Source: Clostridium frigoris
GTDB lineage: Bacteria > Bacillota > Clostridia > Clostridiales > Clostridiaceae
Length of the DNA stretch: 54,205 nt
Direction: 5' to 3'
Assembly: GCF_018861865.1 (NCBI RefSeq)
Contig: NZ_JAHLDV010000019.1
Location: 1 to 54,205, forward strand
Below are positions 8,543-18,400 of the stretch, one piece after another. The position numbers were made by a program, and so were the translations under genes. The first letter of the stretch is position 1. The number at the start of each line of letters is the position of its first letter. Under the pieces are notes generated by a model. The model searched no databases. It was not told where the DNA came from and was given only the letters and a program-made list of their open reading frames with translations.

Positions 8543-8591
8543 TATAAAACTATATACTATAATACCTATTAATCAATCATCATGGTAAATA

Positions 8592-9677
8592 TTATTTTAT
8601 TAATCCTTCTGCTACGTTTGTTATAAAGTCTTGGACATTTGTAACCAATGTTTTAACTTCTAATGTTCCCCTATCAGATAATTTGTTAACAGAGAACTCT
8701 TGTATATCAATAGAATATATATATACTGGTCTAACAACCCCATCTTTTACAGTGTATGATGGAGTCATATTTCCTGCAGCTATCGTGTGAAGTACTGATG
8801 ATAAACATATGAGCATAGTTGCATTTCTAGTATGTTTTCTCATAGCATCTTGAGATTCATACACATTATCATAAACGTCTGGCAATGTATATCTATCTCT
8901 TATGCTACTGGCAAGTACCACAGGAACATCATTTTCCTGGCAAGCTTTTAATATACCATCTTTAACCAAACCTGAATTTATCAATCCTTTGAGTGATCCT
9001 ATTTTTCTAGCCTCATTTATAGTTGCAATATAATTATAATCAGCGGTTTCGCGTGACTCAAAAGTTTCTTGACCTGAAACTGTTTCAAACATTGCTTTTT
9101 CTAAATCATAGGTAGCAAAGTTATTTCCAGATAAAACAGCTTGAGCATACCCATTTTCGATAATTGATGTAAATGCAGCTCTCGATTCATGATCTAATGC
9201 AATTGATGGTCCTAAAACCCAAACTATTTTTCCCATGTGGTCCTTTTCATATTGCATAATTTTATATAATTCATCGTAATCTTTAGAGAAGGCTGTTTCT
9301 CTTGATCTCCCAGTTCTAAATGCAAAAGTATCAGCATCTCCATTCTGGGTAACAAAACCCTTAGTATACATGTATATGCCTTCACTTCCATCCTCAGATC
9401 TTCCTATGACAACATTATCACCTATTTTTAAATTTCTAAATTCCACAACATCTATGCCACCGTTTGGCGTGATAATCGCAACGCTATCCATACGACTTCC
9501 ACTAGCGAGTATCCAATTACCTTTTATTTTAAAATACTCAGGATATATTGATAATGCATGATAACCAATATGAGCAACCCCTTCTTTAATTACCTTTTTA
9601 CTTTTACAGTCCGGAGCATTAATAAAAAATTCATGTTCGAAATCTGGTGGTGTAAATTTTGGTAGCTCAAAAGTCAT
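8592..9677 (-). CDS. Ornithine cyclodeaminase-like protein (TIGR00300 / ArgZ C-terminal type), second of a tandem pair
   Basis: A 361-residue cytoplasmic protein. The first 100 residues form a small domain ('HIGYHALSIYPEYFKIKGNW', 'VEFRNLKIGDNVVIG') seen in the LOR/SDH-type family. The remainder is a Rossmann-like nucleotide-binding region with 'VWVLGPSIALD', 'VLSGNNFATYDLEKAMF', 'INEARKIGSLKGLI', 'VPVVLASSIRDRYTLPDV' and 'CLSSVLHTIAAGNM'. The same ordered blocks occur in archaeal MJ1480-type ornithine cyclodeaminases and in the C-terminal half of cyanobacterial ArgZ/AgrE. The catalysed step may be NAD-dependent conversion of ornithine to proline, but no substrate can be proven here. Compared with its neighbour it has 'SSIRDRYTLPDV' where the other has 'GSIRDDGPLPPV', so the two may have diverged in substrate. 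The gap to the upstream paralog is 44 bases, so they form one operon. Confidence 0.68.
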   Translation of the reverse strand: MTFELPKFTPPDFEHEFFINAPDCKSKKVIKEGVAHIGYHALSIYPEYFKIKGNWILASGSRMDSVAIITPNGGIDVVEFRNLKIGDNVVIGRSEDGSEGIYMYTKGFVTQNGDADTFAFRTGRSRETAFSKDYDELYKIMQYEKDHMGKIVWVLGPSIALDHESRAAFTSIIENGYAQAVLSGNNFATYDLEKAMFETVSGQETFESRETADYNYIATINEARKIGSLKGLINSGLVKDGILKACQENDVPVVLASSIRDRYTLPDVYDNVYESQDAMRKHTRNATMLICLSSVLHTIAAGNMTPSYTVKDGVVRPVYIYSIDIQEFSVNKLSDRGTLEVKTLVTNVQDFITNVAEGLIK

Positions 9678-9721
9678 TTAAAATCTCCTCCTCGTATATG
9701 ATAATGTGTTTTAGTACAATA

Positions 9722-10795
9722 TTAACATAAATTTTTTTGGACTTTAACTACAAAATCTTGAACATTAGTAACTATTGTTTTAATACCTATGTATTCTCTA
9801 GCGACTGCTACTTGATTAACTGCATATTCAGAAATGTCTACGCAGTAAAAATATATTGGTCTTACTTTTCCATCGCAAACTTTATAAGATGAAGTCAAAT
9901 TTGCAGTTGCAACTGAGTGAAGAACAGTAGCAAGACAAATTATTACTGTTGCTTTATCGGTTTCTTCTTTCATAGCATCAAGTCCACAAGATACATCATG
10001 ATAAACCGGTGGAAGTGGTCCGTCATCCCTTATGGAGCCAACAAGAACTATCGGTACTTCCTTCTTTATACATGTTTTCATAAATCCATCTTTTATATTT
10101 CCTTCATCAATTAATGCTTCTATAGAACCTGCGCGCCTAGCCTCATTTATTAAATCTAAATGGTTATAATGACCCATCGGAACAGATTCTTGAGTATATA
10201 TATTTTGACCAAGAGCAGTACCTAGTAACCCTCCCTCTAGATCATGGGTTGCCATAGCATTCCCAGCCATAAGAGAATCAACATACCCATTTTCAGATAG
10301 TACGGATAAAGCAGCTCTAGTATCATAATCAAAAACCACAGCTGGCCCTAGAACCCAAACTATATATCCATTATTTTGTTTTTCATATTCTAATAATTCA
10401 TATAATTCTTTATAATCCCTTGAAAATGAAGATTCAACAGATCTCCCTGTTCCAATGCTTGGTAAATTATCAAATCCACTAGTATACTTATATACACCCT
10501 CACTTCCATCCATACATTTTCCTAAAACAACTTTATCGTGAGTTTTAAGGTTTCTAAATTCCACAATTTCTACGGTGTTGTTACTGCGAATAACTGCAGA
10601 ACATTCTATAGATGTTTGAGTTGGAATCACCCATTGTCCTTTAATTTTAAAATATTCAGGAAATATAGAAGTTATTAAAAAACCAATAGGCGCAACTCCA
10701 TCTTTCTTAACTTCCTCTACTTTAACATCTGGCGCGCTCATAAAAAAACTCTGAGAGAAATCTGGTGGTGCGAACTTTGGCAATTGAAAACTCAT
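9722..10795 (-). CDS. Ornithine cyclodeaminase-like protein (TIGR00300 / ArgZ C-terminal type), first of a tandem pair
   Basis: A 357-residue paralog of the next gene downstream, colinear along its whole length. Shared blocks are 'PKFAPPDFSQSFFMSAPDV', 'SIFPEYFKIKGQWV', 'VEFRNLKTHDKVVLGK', 'VWVLGPAVVFDYDTRAALS', 'MAGNAMATHDLEGGLLGTAL' and 'VLVGSIRDDGPLPPVYHDV'. The 'AGNAMATHDLE' and 'GSIRDDGPLP' segments follow the archaeal ornithine cyclodeaminase pattern more closely than the neighbour does, so this copy is the better candidate for the ancestral activity. The start ATG has an AAAGGGGG site. There is no N-terminal arginine dihydrolase domain as in ArgZ. Whether the two products form a hetero-oligomer is unknown. 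Confidence 0.7.
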   Translation of the reverse strand: MSFQLPKFAPPDFSQSFFMSAPDVKVEEVKKDGVAPIGFLITSIFPEYFKIKGQWVIPTQTSIECSAVIRSNNTVEIVEFRNLKTHDKVVLGKCMDGSEGVYKYTSGFDNLPSIGTGRSVESSFSRDYKELYELLEYEKQNNGYIVWVLGPAVVFDYDTRAALSVLSENGYVDSLMAGNAMATHDLEGGLLGTALGQNIYTQESVPMGHYNHLDLINEARRAGSIEALIDEGNIKDGFMKTCIKKEVPIVLVGSIRDDGPLPPVYHDVSCGLDAMKEETDKATVIICLATVLHSVATANLTSSYKVCDGKVRPIYFYCVDISEYAVNQVAVAREYIGIKTIVTNVQDFVVKVQKNLC

Positions 10796-10908
10796 AAAAT
10801 CGTTCCCCCTTTATTGTAATGCATTTAAAATAATGTACATATTACATTATAAAATATAATATGTTGATGTGCAATTAATACTAAGGTATATTGTGATGTA
10901 TAAAATAA

Positions 10909-10943
10909 GAAAGATACACAATATGTTTTGTGTATCCTTTTTT
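10909..10943 (-). terminator. Terminator downstream of luxS
   Basis: GATACACAA (10913-10921) pairs with TTGTGTATC (10928-10936). The plus side has a T-run and the minus side reads into TTTC. It lies about 25 bases past the luxS stop and separates luxS from the paralog pair. Confidence 0.78.
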
Positions 10944-10965
10944 ATTTGGATATTCTATTAAATCC

Positions 10966-11433
10966 TTAAGATTTCAATTCTGGGTAAGTTACATTTAAAG
11001 AAGTTGCATTAAGAAGAGTATCAAGATATTCTTGTACATCACTCTTTGCTCCTATTAGATCCATATCTGAATAATTACCACACTGATCAGGTTGTGCACC
11101 TGGTATCTCTCCTTCAAATGCTAATATAAACTTCATCATATCTTTTACTACCGCAATGCCCTTTGTCTTATCTATATTTCTCATGATCATATAGAAACCT
11201 GTTCTACAACCCATAGGTCCAAAGTAGATGACATCCTTAGCTATGTCTTTATTTCTTAGATATGTAGCACCTATGTGCTCAATAGTATGACAAGCACCTG
11301 TTGACATAACTTGTTCTCTATTAGGTTCTTTCATTCTAAGGTCATAAGTAATGATATCTCCATCTATCCTTGATTCATAAAAACCTCTTAATAACTTAAT
11401 ATGATTAACTTGAAAACTTGATATTACTTCCAT
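10966..11433 (-). CDS. luxS: S-ribosylhomocysteine lyase
   Basis: Cleaves S-ribosylhomocysteine to homocysteine and the autoinducer-2 precursor DPD, in the activated methyl cycle. The 155-residue length is normal. The metal-binding motif HTIEH is at about residues 49-53, and the third ligand is the cysteine of 'QPDQCGNYSDMDL' near residue 120. 'FGPMGCRTGFY' carries the catalytic cysteine of the family near residue 80. The ATG is preceded by a strong AGGAGGAG site. It is a single-gene unit with its own terminator; the neighbours do not belong to the methyl cycle. Confidence 0.97.
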   Translation of the reverse strand: MEVISSFQVNHIKLLRGFYESRIDGDIITYDLRMKEPNREQVMSTGACHTIEHIGATYLRNKDIAKDVIYFGPMGCRTGFYMIMRNIDKTKGIAVVKDMMKFILAFEGEIPGAQPDQCGNYSDMDLIGAKSDVQEYLDTLLNATSLNVTYPELKS

Positions 11434-11601
11434 TATTATCTCCTCCTAATCTTTATTACACAACTCAAAGTCATCTATCTCTCTTCAATATGCTATACCT
11501 CATTATAACATATCAACTATTAAATATTTACCTTATATGATTTTAACTTATCAAATAAGACTTTATTGATGTTATTAACTATAACCTTGTTAAATACAAA
11601 C

Positions 11602-11645
11602 AAAAATAAGCTCCACATCAACTGATGCAGAGCTTATTTTTTTAA
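11602..11645 (-). terminator. Terminator of the chemotaxis receptor gene
   Basis: An AAAATAAGCTC arm pairs with GAGCTTATTTT across an inner CATCA/TGATG helix. A-runs and T-runs on both sides allow it to work in both directions; it follows the minus-strand receptor gene by about 20 bases. Confidence 0.85.
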
Positions 11646-11664
11646 TTATATTGTATGCTTTTTC

Positions 11665-13344
11665 TTAAATCTTAAATTTCTGTACCAATTCATTAAGCTT
11701 TTGTGCAAGCTCTGCTTGCAGTTGCGATGTTTGTGCCACTTGTGACATAGCTATTGAAGTTTCTTCAATACTAATTTGAATATCTCCTGTATGTTCTGCA
11801 GAAAGTTGAGAACCTTGTGCAAGAGTTTGAGTTGCCGTGCTAACTTCATTTACTGTAGCTTCCACCTCTTCAGACATAGATGCAATTTCTTCTGACATCG
11901 AACTTATAAATTCACCATCTTCACCATATTGTTTTCCCGCCTCTGCATATTGTTCTAAAACTGGTGTAATATTTTCTATAATAAATTCAAGTAAATCATT
12001 ACTATTTCCAGATAAATTTTTAAATGCATTTTGAACTTTAACTATGGTACTTTGAATTGTTTTAACAGTTTCTGAGGATTGCTCTGCAAGCTTTCTTACT
12101 TCATCTGCAACTACTGCAAATCCTTTTCCATGTTCTCCTGCTCTTGCTGCTTCAATAGCTGCGATTCCATCCGCCATAATTTTGATCTCATCTACAACTT
12201 TACCATCTTCTATAGCTTTTAATATCCTTTTTTCCTTTTCTTCATAAATACTCTTACTTTCTTCCAATGCCTTATTAGCCTCTACCCTAACGTACTTAGC
12301 TTTATCTTTAATTTTTGCTGCATTACCACTACCCTCCATAGCCTTTGAAGATAATTCTTCCATACTTGAATTGACCTCTTCGACGGATGCAGTTATTTCT
12401 TCTGATGTAGCACTAGCTTCTTGAACAGCTTTATTTATTTCAACTGTTGAACGGTCTATAATTTCTATTTTTGTTGTTATTTCTTCAACAGTTGCTGAAA
12501 GTTCTTCAGAAGATGCACTCATATCAGAAGAATTACTAATTATTTCTTTTATTAATTCTTTAATATTTCCCTGTGCAACGTTTAATGCAACGCCTGTTTG
12601 TCCAAATTCATCTTTCCTTGTAATTATAATTTCATCTGAAAAATCATAATGCGATAATCGACCTGCTAAATTTTTTATTTTGTTTAATGGATTCATTATA
12701 TTTTTACTTAATATGTATGCCATAAAAATTATAATCAAAAATGCTATAGTAGTATATACTATAATTATGTTTCTAACACTATTAAATTGAGCTATATTAT
12801 TTGAATTTGCCTGCTTTGCTGATTCCTTATTTATAATAATACATTCTTCTAATTTTTCAAGCATTGAAGCTTTTAGCAAAACCATTTCTGAATTATTCAT
12901 TTTAACTGCTTCCTTATAATTATTAGCTTTCACAAGTTCAATAACCGTAGTTCTTGCATCCCTATATTTTACTGAATCATTCTTAAACTCGCCATAAATT
13001 TTATCCTCTTCTTTTGATGTAGTCAGTAGACTATCATATTCCTTTTCCAATTTATCGATTTCATTACTTAAATCAGCTGTAACTTTTATTTGTTTTTCTA
13101 GTTTTGTTCTATCTCTTTCAAAAACAATTCTAAGCATATTAGCTGTACCATCATTTGAAATTGCTTTAATTTCTTCTAAGTCTTTAATAGATGTTAAATA
13201 ATTACTATATATATCCTTAGACCCTTCATTTATTTTTGCTGAACTTAATATACCTTCCACTCCTATTAAAATTATGAAAATACAAATTACTGAAAATACT
13301 GATACAAGTTTTTTCTTTACACTTAAATTTTCAAAAAAATTCAT
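11665..13344 (-). CDS. Methyl-accepting chemotaxis protein with a shortened signalling tip
   Basis: A 559-residue transmembrane receptor. A first helix at about residues 9-30 is followed by a four-helix-bundle sensor domain of the MCP 4HB type (about 31-190). A second helix ('[20 protein letters not shown]') comes near 195-215, then a HAMP domain and a long signalling coiled coil. The tip sequence '[20 protein letters not shown]' is present. The stretch that normally precedes it (QTNLLALNA in almost all MCPs) is absent: '[17 protein letters not shown]' runs straight into the tip. I chose the ATG at 13344, not the upstream ATG at 13386, because GAAAGGTAG precedes it. The usual role is control of CheA. 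With the altered tip, coupling to CheA/CheW may be changed. Confidence 0.88.
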   Translation of the reverse strand: MNFFENLSVKKKLVSVFSVICIFIILIGVEGILSSAKINEGSKDIYSNYLTSIKDLEEIKAISNDGTANMLRIVFERDRTKLEKQIKVTADLSNEIDKLEKEYDSLLTTSKEEDKIYGEFKNDSVKYRDARTTVIELVKANNYKEAVKMNNSEMVLLKASMLEKLEECIIINKESAKQANSNNIAQFNSVRNIIIVYTTIAFLIIIFMAYILSKNIMNPLNKIKNLAGRLSHYDFSDEIIITRKDEFGQTGVALNVAQGNIKELIKEIISNSSDMSASSEELSATVEEITTKIEIIDRSTVEINKAVQEASATSEEITASVEEVNSSMEELSSKAMEGSGNAAKIKDKAKYVRVEANKALEESKSIYEEKEKRILKAIEDGKVVDEIKIMADGIAAIEAARAGEHGKGFAVVADEVRKLAEQSSETVKTIQSTIVKVQNAFKNLSGNSNDLLEFIIENITPVLEQYAEAGKQYGEDGEFISSMSEEIASMSEEVEATVNEVSTATQTLAQGSQLSAEHTGDIQISIEETSIAMSQVAQTSQLQAELAQKLNELVQKFKI

Positions 13345-13570
13345 TTTAACACTACCTTTCTTTTTATAGTTATAGTCACTACCCATATTTCAAACGAGAA
13401 TATATAACCCTCTTATGAAAACAGATACACACTATACAATTCATATAAATTATTATCGGTCATTTTACTTTTTTCTTTAAATAAATTTAAATTTATACAA
13501 AAATACTTATTTTACAATCATTTATGCAAAATTTATTTTATGTTATAAATAATAGTAAATGTTTAAATAT

Positions 13571-13602
13571 GATAAACCCACATCTAATGATATGGGTTTA
13601 CT
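13571..13602 (-). terminator. Hairpin downstream of the polymerase operon
   Basis: TAAACCCA pairs with TGGGTTTA across a 12-base loop, about 50 bases past the end of the small polymerase-linked gene. It lacks a strong T-run, so termination is likely but not certain. The rest of the 13345-13648 gap is AT-rich with no other feature. Confidence 0.5.
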
Positions 13603-13648
13603 TGTGATGACATAAATGAATAACCATTTAATTGCATGATTTTTGACT

Positions 13649-13912
13649 TTAAATTTTATACAATATCCATTTACAAGTAGAAAGTTCATATTTAATTTCA
13701 AATAACTTTATAGAATTGTCAATTAAGCTTTGGCATTTATAAACTGTCATAATGTTACCTGCAAATCTCTGTGTATCTTTTACTATAACTTTATCTATTT
13801 TTATAACTTGCATAGGCTCATCATCTATTTGCATTCTAAACCTTACAGGTTTTATGTTTCCTTTGTTGTCTGTATAAGAAACCATTTCTATAGGTAATGC
13901 TAAAACCTTCAT
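13649..13912 (-). CDS. Small protein of unknown function in the polymerase operon
   Basis: An 87-residue protein that starts 16 bases after the Y-family polymerase stop codon, so it is almost certainly cotranscribed and under the same LexA box. It is a mixed charged protein, probably all-beta, with 'KPVRFRMQIDDEPMQVIKID' and a C-terminal 'FEIKYELSTCKWILYKI'. I do not recognise the family. It is not the YolD-like protein that accompanies UmuC in Bacillus, since it lacks that length and pattern. It could be a partner or regulator of the polymerase, by position only. Its AAAGGAG ribosome binding site is good, and the conserved-looking hydrophobic pattern supports a real gene. Confidence 0.7.
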   Translation of the reverse strand: MKVLALPIEMVSYTDNKGNIKPVRFRMQIDDEPMQVIKIDKVIVKDTQRFAGNIMTVYKCQSLIDNSIKLFEIKYELSTCKWILYKI

Positions 13913-13928
13913 TTATTTTAATCTCCTT

Positions 13929-15185
13929 TTAAAGCATAGCGCTCATTAATGGGTATTCTTCCTCCCCCTCTGCCATTCCACCACACATACTATTTAACCC
14001 TGAATGAAGAAAACAAGATCTACTAATAGCTTTAGAACCATATTTTAGTCTAATTTCATCAATCGCTTTATTAAGTCTACTATCTTTCTCATAATTAAAG
14101 GTATCAAGTAAAGAACACTGATAAAAATCATTACCACAAAAGTCTGTTATATGTACTCCCAAATGCCTTATTGGATTGCCTTTCCAAACATTATCAAATA
14201 AATAACAGGATATTTCATGTATTTTACGAGTGGAATCAGTTGCTACCGTCAACTTTTTCTGACGAGAATAAAATATCATATCACTTCCTCTAACACTTAT
14301 ACTTACCACAGTACAACAATTTTTAGAATCTCTTAAACGCATAGATACTGTTTCACATAATGATAACAATACTATATGAGCTGTTTCTTTATCATAAACA
14401 TCAAAGGGAGTGGTAGTAGAATTGCCTATACCCTTCATTTCAATGTAATTACTCCTTCTAACCTCAGAAAATTCATTGCCATTAGCATAATTCCAAATAA
14501 CCAGGCCATGGCTCTTAAATTTATTCTTTAAGATTTCCAAATTATAATTTGCTAATTCTCCAATAGTATTAATGTTTAATCCATGTAATTTAGGCGCTGT
14601 TGACCTACCCACCATAAATAGATCTTCAACTGGTAATGGCCACATTTTACTTTTAATTTCCCCAGGAAATAAAGTGTGTATTCTATTTGGTTTCTTAAAA
14701 TCTGAGGCTACTTTCGCTAAAAGTTTATTATTTGATATCCCTATGTTTACGGTAAATCCGAGCTCTTTCTTTACCCTCTCTTTTATAGTTTCAGCGAGCT
14801 TCATATAATCTGGATACAAATGCTCCATGTTAGAAAAATCAAGAAAACTTTCGTCTATACTAAACCTTTGAATTTTTGGAGTATACTGTTCAAATATTTG
14901 ATGCATAGCTGCACTACACTTCATATAAAGCCAATATCTTGGTGGCACTATTATAATACTAGGGCACTTCGCCCTAGCACTATATAAAGTTTCTCCCGTA
15001 TGAATATCGAATTTTTTAGTAGGGATTGATTTTGTCAAAACAATACCGTGCCGGCTTTCTTCATCTCCACCTACTACAGAAGGAACCAATCTTAAATCTA
15101 ATAACTCACCTCGCTGAAGTCTATAAGCAGCTTCCCATGATAAATAAGCGCTATTAGCATCTATATGCAATATTAATCTACTCAT
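13929..15185 (-). CDS. dinB: Y-family DNA polymerase (DinB/UmuC type), SOS-controlled
   Basis: A 418-residue error-prone polymerase. The palm motif 'ILHIDANSAYLSWEAAYRLQ' at residues 5-24 holds the first metal-binding aspartate. 'RFSIDESFLDFS' near residues 107-118 holds the catalytic Asp-Glu. The helix-hairpin-helix thumb region follows ('LFMVGRSTAPKLHGLNINTI'), with a little-finger domain after it. No C-terminal beta-clamp motif (QLxLF) is obvious; the protein ends in 'GEEEYPLMSAML'. It performs translesion synthesis. A LexA box 40 bases upstream of the start shows SOS control. It resembles UmuC-like Clostridium polymerases as much as E. coli Pol IV, so the symbol is by family. Confidence 0.88.
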   Translation of the reverse strand: MSRLILHIDANSAYLSWEAAYRLQRGELLDLRLVPSVVGGDEESRHGIVLTKSIPTKKFDIHTGETLYSARAKCPSIIIVPPRYWLYMKCSAAMHQIFEQYTPKIQRFSIDESFLDFSNMEHLYPDYMKLAETIKERVKKELGFTVNIGISNNKLLAKVASDFKKPNRIHTLFPGEIKSKMWPLPVEDLFMVGRSTAPKLHGLNINTIGELANYNLEILKNKFKSHGLVIWNYANGNEFSEVRRSNYIEMKGIGNSTTTPFDVYDKETAHIVLLSLCETVSMRLRDSKNCCTVVSISVRGSDMIFYSRQKKLTVATDSTRKIHEISCYLFDNVWKGNPIRHLGVHITDFCGNDFYQCSLLDTFNYEKDSRLNKAIDEIRLKYGSKAISRSCFLHSGLNSMCGGMAEGEEEYPLMSAML

Positions 15186-15224
15186 AAACCTCTTCCTTTC
15201 TTTAAGCTTTATTTTAAAGTAATA

Positions 15225-15236
15225 GAACGTATGTTC
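15225..15236. promoter_or_regulatory. LexA (Cheo) box of the polymerase operon
   Basis: GAACGTATGTTC fits the Firmicute LexA consensus GAAC-N4-GTTC perfectly, with an extra G after it. It lies 40 bases upstream of the polymerase start, overlapping the probable promoter, and predicts induction by DNA damage. Confidence 0.88.
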
Positions 15237-15337
15237 GTAATATTATTATATACTACTTTCTTACTTTTTAGAAGTAAATTTATAAACTTTTTTTAGAAAT
15301 TTTTGTATTTTGTTATTTCTACATCATTTATACAATA

Positions 15338-15365
15338 AAAAAAAGAGCCTATTTGGCTCTTTTTT
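15338..15365. terminator. Terminator at the end of the Wadjet operon
   Basis: AAAAGAGCC (15341-15349) pairs with GGCTCTTTT (15355-15363), with A-runs and T-runs on both sides. It is placed 47 bases after the jetC stop codon on the minus strand. Confidence 0.85.
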
Positions 15366-15411
15366 CTCTTACCTGCTATGATTTAAAATTCTATGTTGTT
15401 TTTGTTTTTTA

Positions 15412-18400
15412 TTACAATTCAAATCCTAACTGCTCATGTTCTATTTTCTTAAATTCAACCTGCTCCACTGCAACCTGACTTCTTACCTCCATTATCACTG
15501 TCTGCTGCTTATTACCAATAAGTTTTTGACCAAGTATATAATTCACATCAAACCTACCAGAAATAGCAGGTGTTGCGCCACGTGCCGGTACAATGAGCTG
15601 AACATTATTTGTTTTTAGAAACTCAAATATAGGTTCCCAAATATATATGTCTTTGGCTGCTCCAAATGGATTATCTATAAATATAGTTTTTCTCAATTTA
15701 TTATTATCAGCATTAAAGGAATTTATATTTTTAATATAATTGATGATGGATATTAAAAATTGAATATATATTCCTTGTGACTGACCTGTACTACCAACTG
15801 CCTGCTCATATTCTAATGTTTTACTTTGCTCTGATATCTGCTCTCTTTTGTAAAGTTTTAAAACTATTTTATTCATGTCGGTTACAATAACAGAAAAAAG
15901 TCTTTTAAGAGCTATTTGATTTTTAATATATTTTATTTTATCCACGGCATCATCCATATTATCAACATTCTTTATTATCTCTTCTATATACTGCGATATA
16001 TGGAACTTTTGCTGTTCTTCCTTAACATAGGGTAGCTGAAGACTAACCATTTGTATTATCTCATTATTCAGATTTAATCTTGATAAACGTGGTAATCTAT
16101 CAAGCTCTGTTTTCACATCTCTGCAACGTTGGAGACATTGATTTTGAAAATTCTCCTTTATTTGCTCCATATCCTTAATATCATTTTGTATTTTTCCCTT
16201 TTGAAGAGATATAAGTTCTTTAATATTTTCTAAATTTTCTATAAGCACTCTGCAATCTGCATTTAATAATGGAGCCTTAATGCTTCTTAAAAATTCCTCC
16301 GCTAGATCAAAAGCTCCCATCTCTTTAAGAATTTTTATATTTTTCTCTTTATTACTTTCAAAATTCACCTTACTATTTTTTTCTTTAATACAAACTTTAT
16401 CAAAGTCTTTTTCTAGACTTTCATAATAACTTTTTATGTCAGGAATGTCTTCTAGCATATCCTTTGTTTTATCTTTAGAAATATTATTAGATCTTAAAAC
16501 TACTTCAATATTAACTATAATAGCTTTTAATTTCTCAATAACTTTATTAATCTTAATTTGCAGTGTTAAAAGTTCTGCTTTTTTCAAAGCAAGTTTTTCT
16601 CTTTTGCGAGTATTGTCCTCTTCAAATTGTTGAAATTTAAACACTTCAATTTCAATAGCTACATATTCACCAAAATTCTTTGAAAAACTATCTTCTAATA
16701 ATTCAATCTTTCCACCGATACTACTTCTCGCTAATGTATACTTTTGAACCTCTTTATTAACCAATTCTTGCTTTTCTTTTAAGATTTTATGTTCTTCTTT
16801 TAATCGTTTTAATTCTTCCTTCTTTGTTACTAAAATCTCATTTCTCTTTTTAAGTTCATAAAGCTCCTCTATAGAATATTCTCTATTATCAATTTCACTC
16901 TTATCTTTATCCATATTGTTTTGATAATTTTGTAGAAGTTGATCTTTGTCTTTTATATCTGAATTTTTTTCTTCTAATGCTGTTTTGCTTCCTCTGAATT
17001 TCGCATCTATTTCATCATCAGTTATATTTAATTCTTCATATTTATGGTTTTTGTAATATGTTTTATACATTTTAGTCCATTCATCATTTACTTCATCTAT
17101 TTCTATCTTTAAGTGACTATTTACCTCAAGTTCATTTTTTTGTTTACTTTCCTCTATTATCATTTGTTTTTGAGTTTCCATATGTTCTAATTTAAAAGAA
17201 TTTAAACTTTCTACAAATTTCCGAAATATATTTTCTTCCAAGTCCAAATTATCTAAATCAATTTTTAATTCGTTAATATTCTTTAAATCTTTCTCTAAAA
17301 TAGTTAGCTTATTTTCTAAATCTATGTTTTGTAAATTTATATTTTTTATCTTGAGTTCGAGTCCATCTATAGCTTTACTACAAATTATCCTCTCATTTTC
17401 CAATGAAAGTTTTTCAATACTTAATTTAGCATAATCTTCTTTAATCCCCTCTATTTTATTATCATAAGAAAACTTGAACTCTTTAATATATGTATTATCT
17501 ATTTTTAAAGTTTCTTCATTTCTTTTAAGAAGGTCTAGATTATCTCTTATTTCTGATATTTCTTTTTCTATTTTATCTTTTTCCTCTTTTATCTTTTCTA
17601 AATTTATAAATTTAGACTTATCTTTTACAGCAAAAATCAAGCCATCAATTTTAAAATCAAGGCCATCTTTAATAGTATCTAAACTAACAATTGGAATAGC
17701 ATAGTTACCAAAATCACAGTCCTTAAACTTTTCATCTTTAAGAAGTTTATTGAAATTATAAGTTACAATAATGCAGTAAGGCAAAAAAGGTATCTTACTT
17801 AAAAGAGTTTCTTTTTCCTCTATTGAGAGGTCTTTAAGATATTCTATTCCCAATATTCCATCCTCATTATAGTTCCTATTAATATATTCTTTTACTTTTA
17901 ATATTTCTTTAGTTGTAGGCATTGGTTTATCTTCATCTAACTGAGTATAATAATCTAATGATTGTTGTAATTTCTGCTCCTGCGCAAATATTGCTTTGAG
18001 TAACTCTTTATATTTACTTTCTAGACTATTACTTAAAGATAAAACATCTTGCGCCTCATAAACTTCTAATAATTTATTGACCTTAATTTTATCTATGTCA
18101 TACTTTTGCGTAAAACTATTACGTTCTACTATTTTACCTTGAATTGAAGTTATTTTTTCTTCATTTTTAGTAATATCAATTTTATAATTGCTATTTTGTT
18201 CTGATAAAGAATCTAATGAATCCTTATTTTGTTTTATCTTTTCCAGAGCTTTTACACTATCGTTTTCAATTTTTTTAATATCACCATCTATATCACCTAT
18301 AATCATAATGTTAAGCTTACTTCTAAGAGTTTTAACCTTTTTCTTTAACAAGTTAAGCCTATCTTTTGATTGCATTATATTACTTTCAGAGACAGCTATT

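Noticed and set aside
13600-13625. Possible third copy of the TTTATGACATAAA box
   Set aside because: Only GATGACATAAAT matches; the CTTCCG, GACATT and -10 parts are absent.
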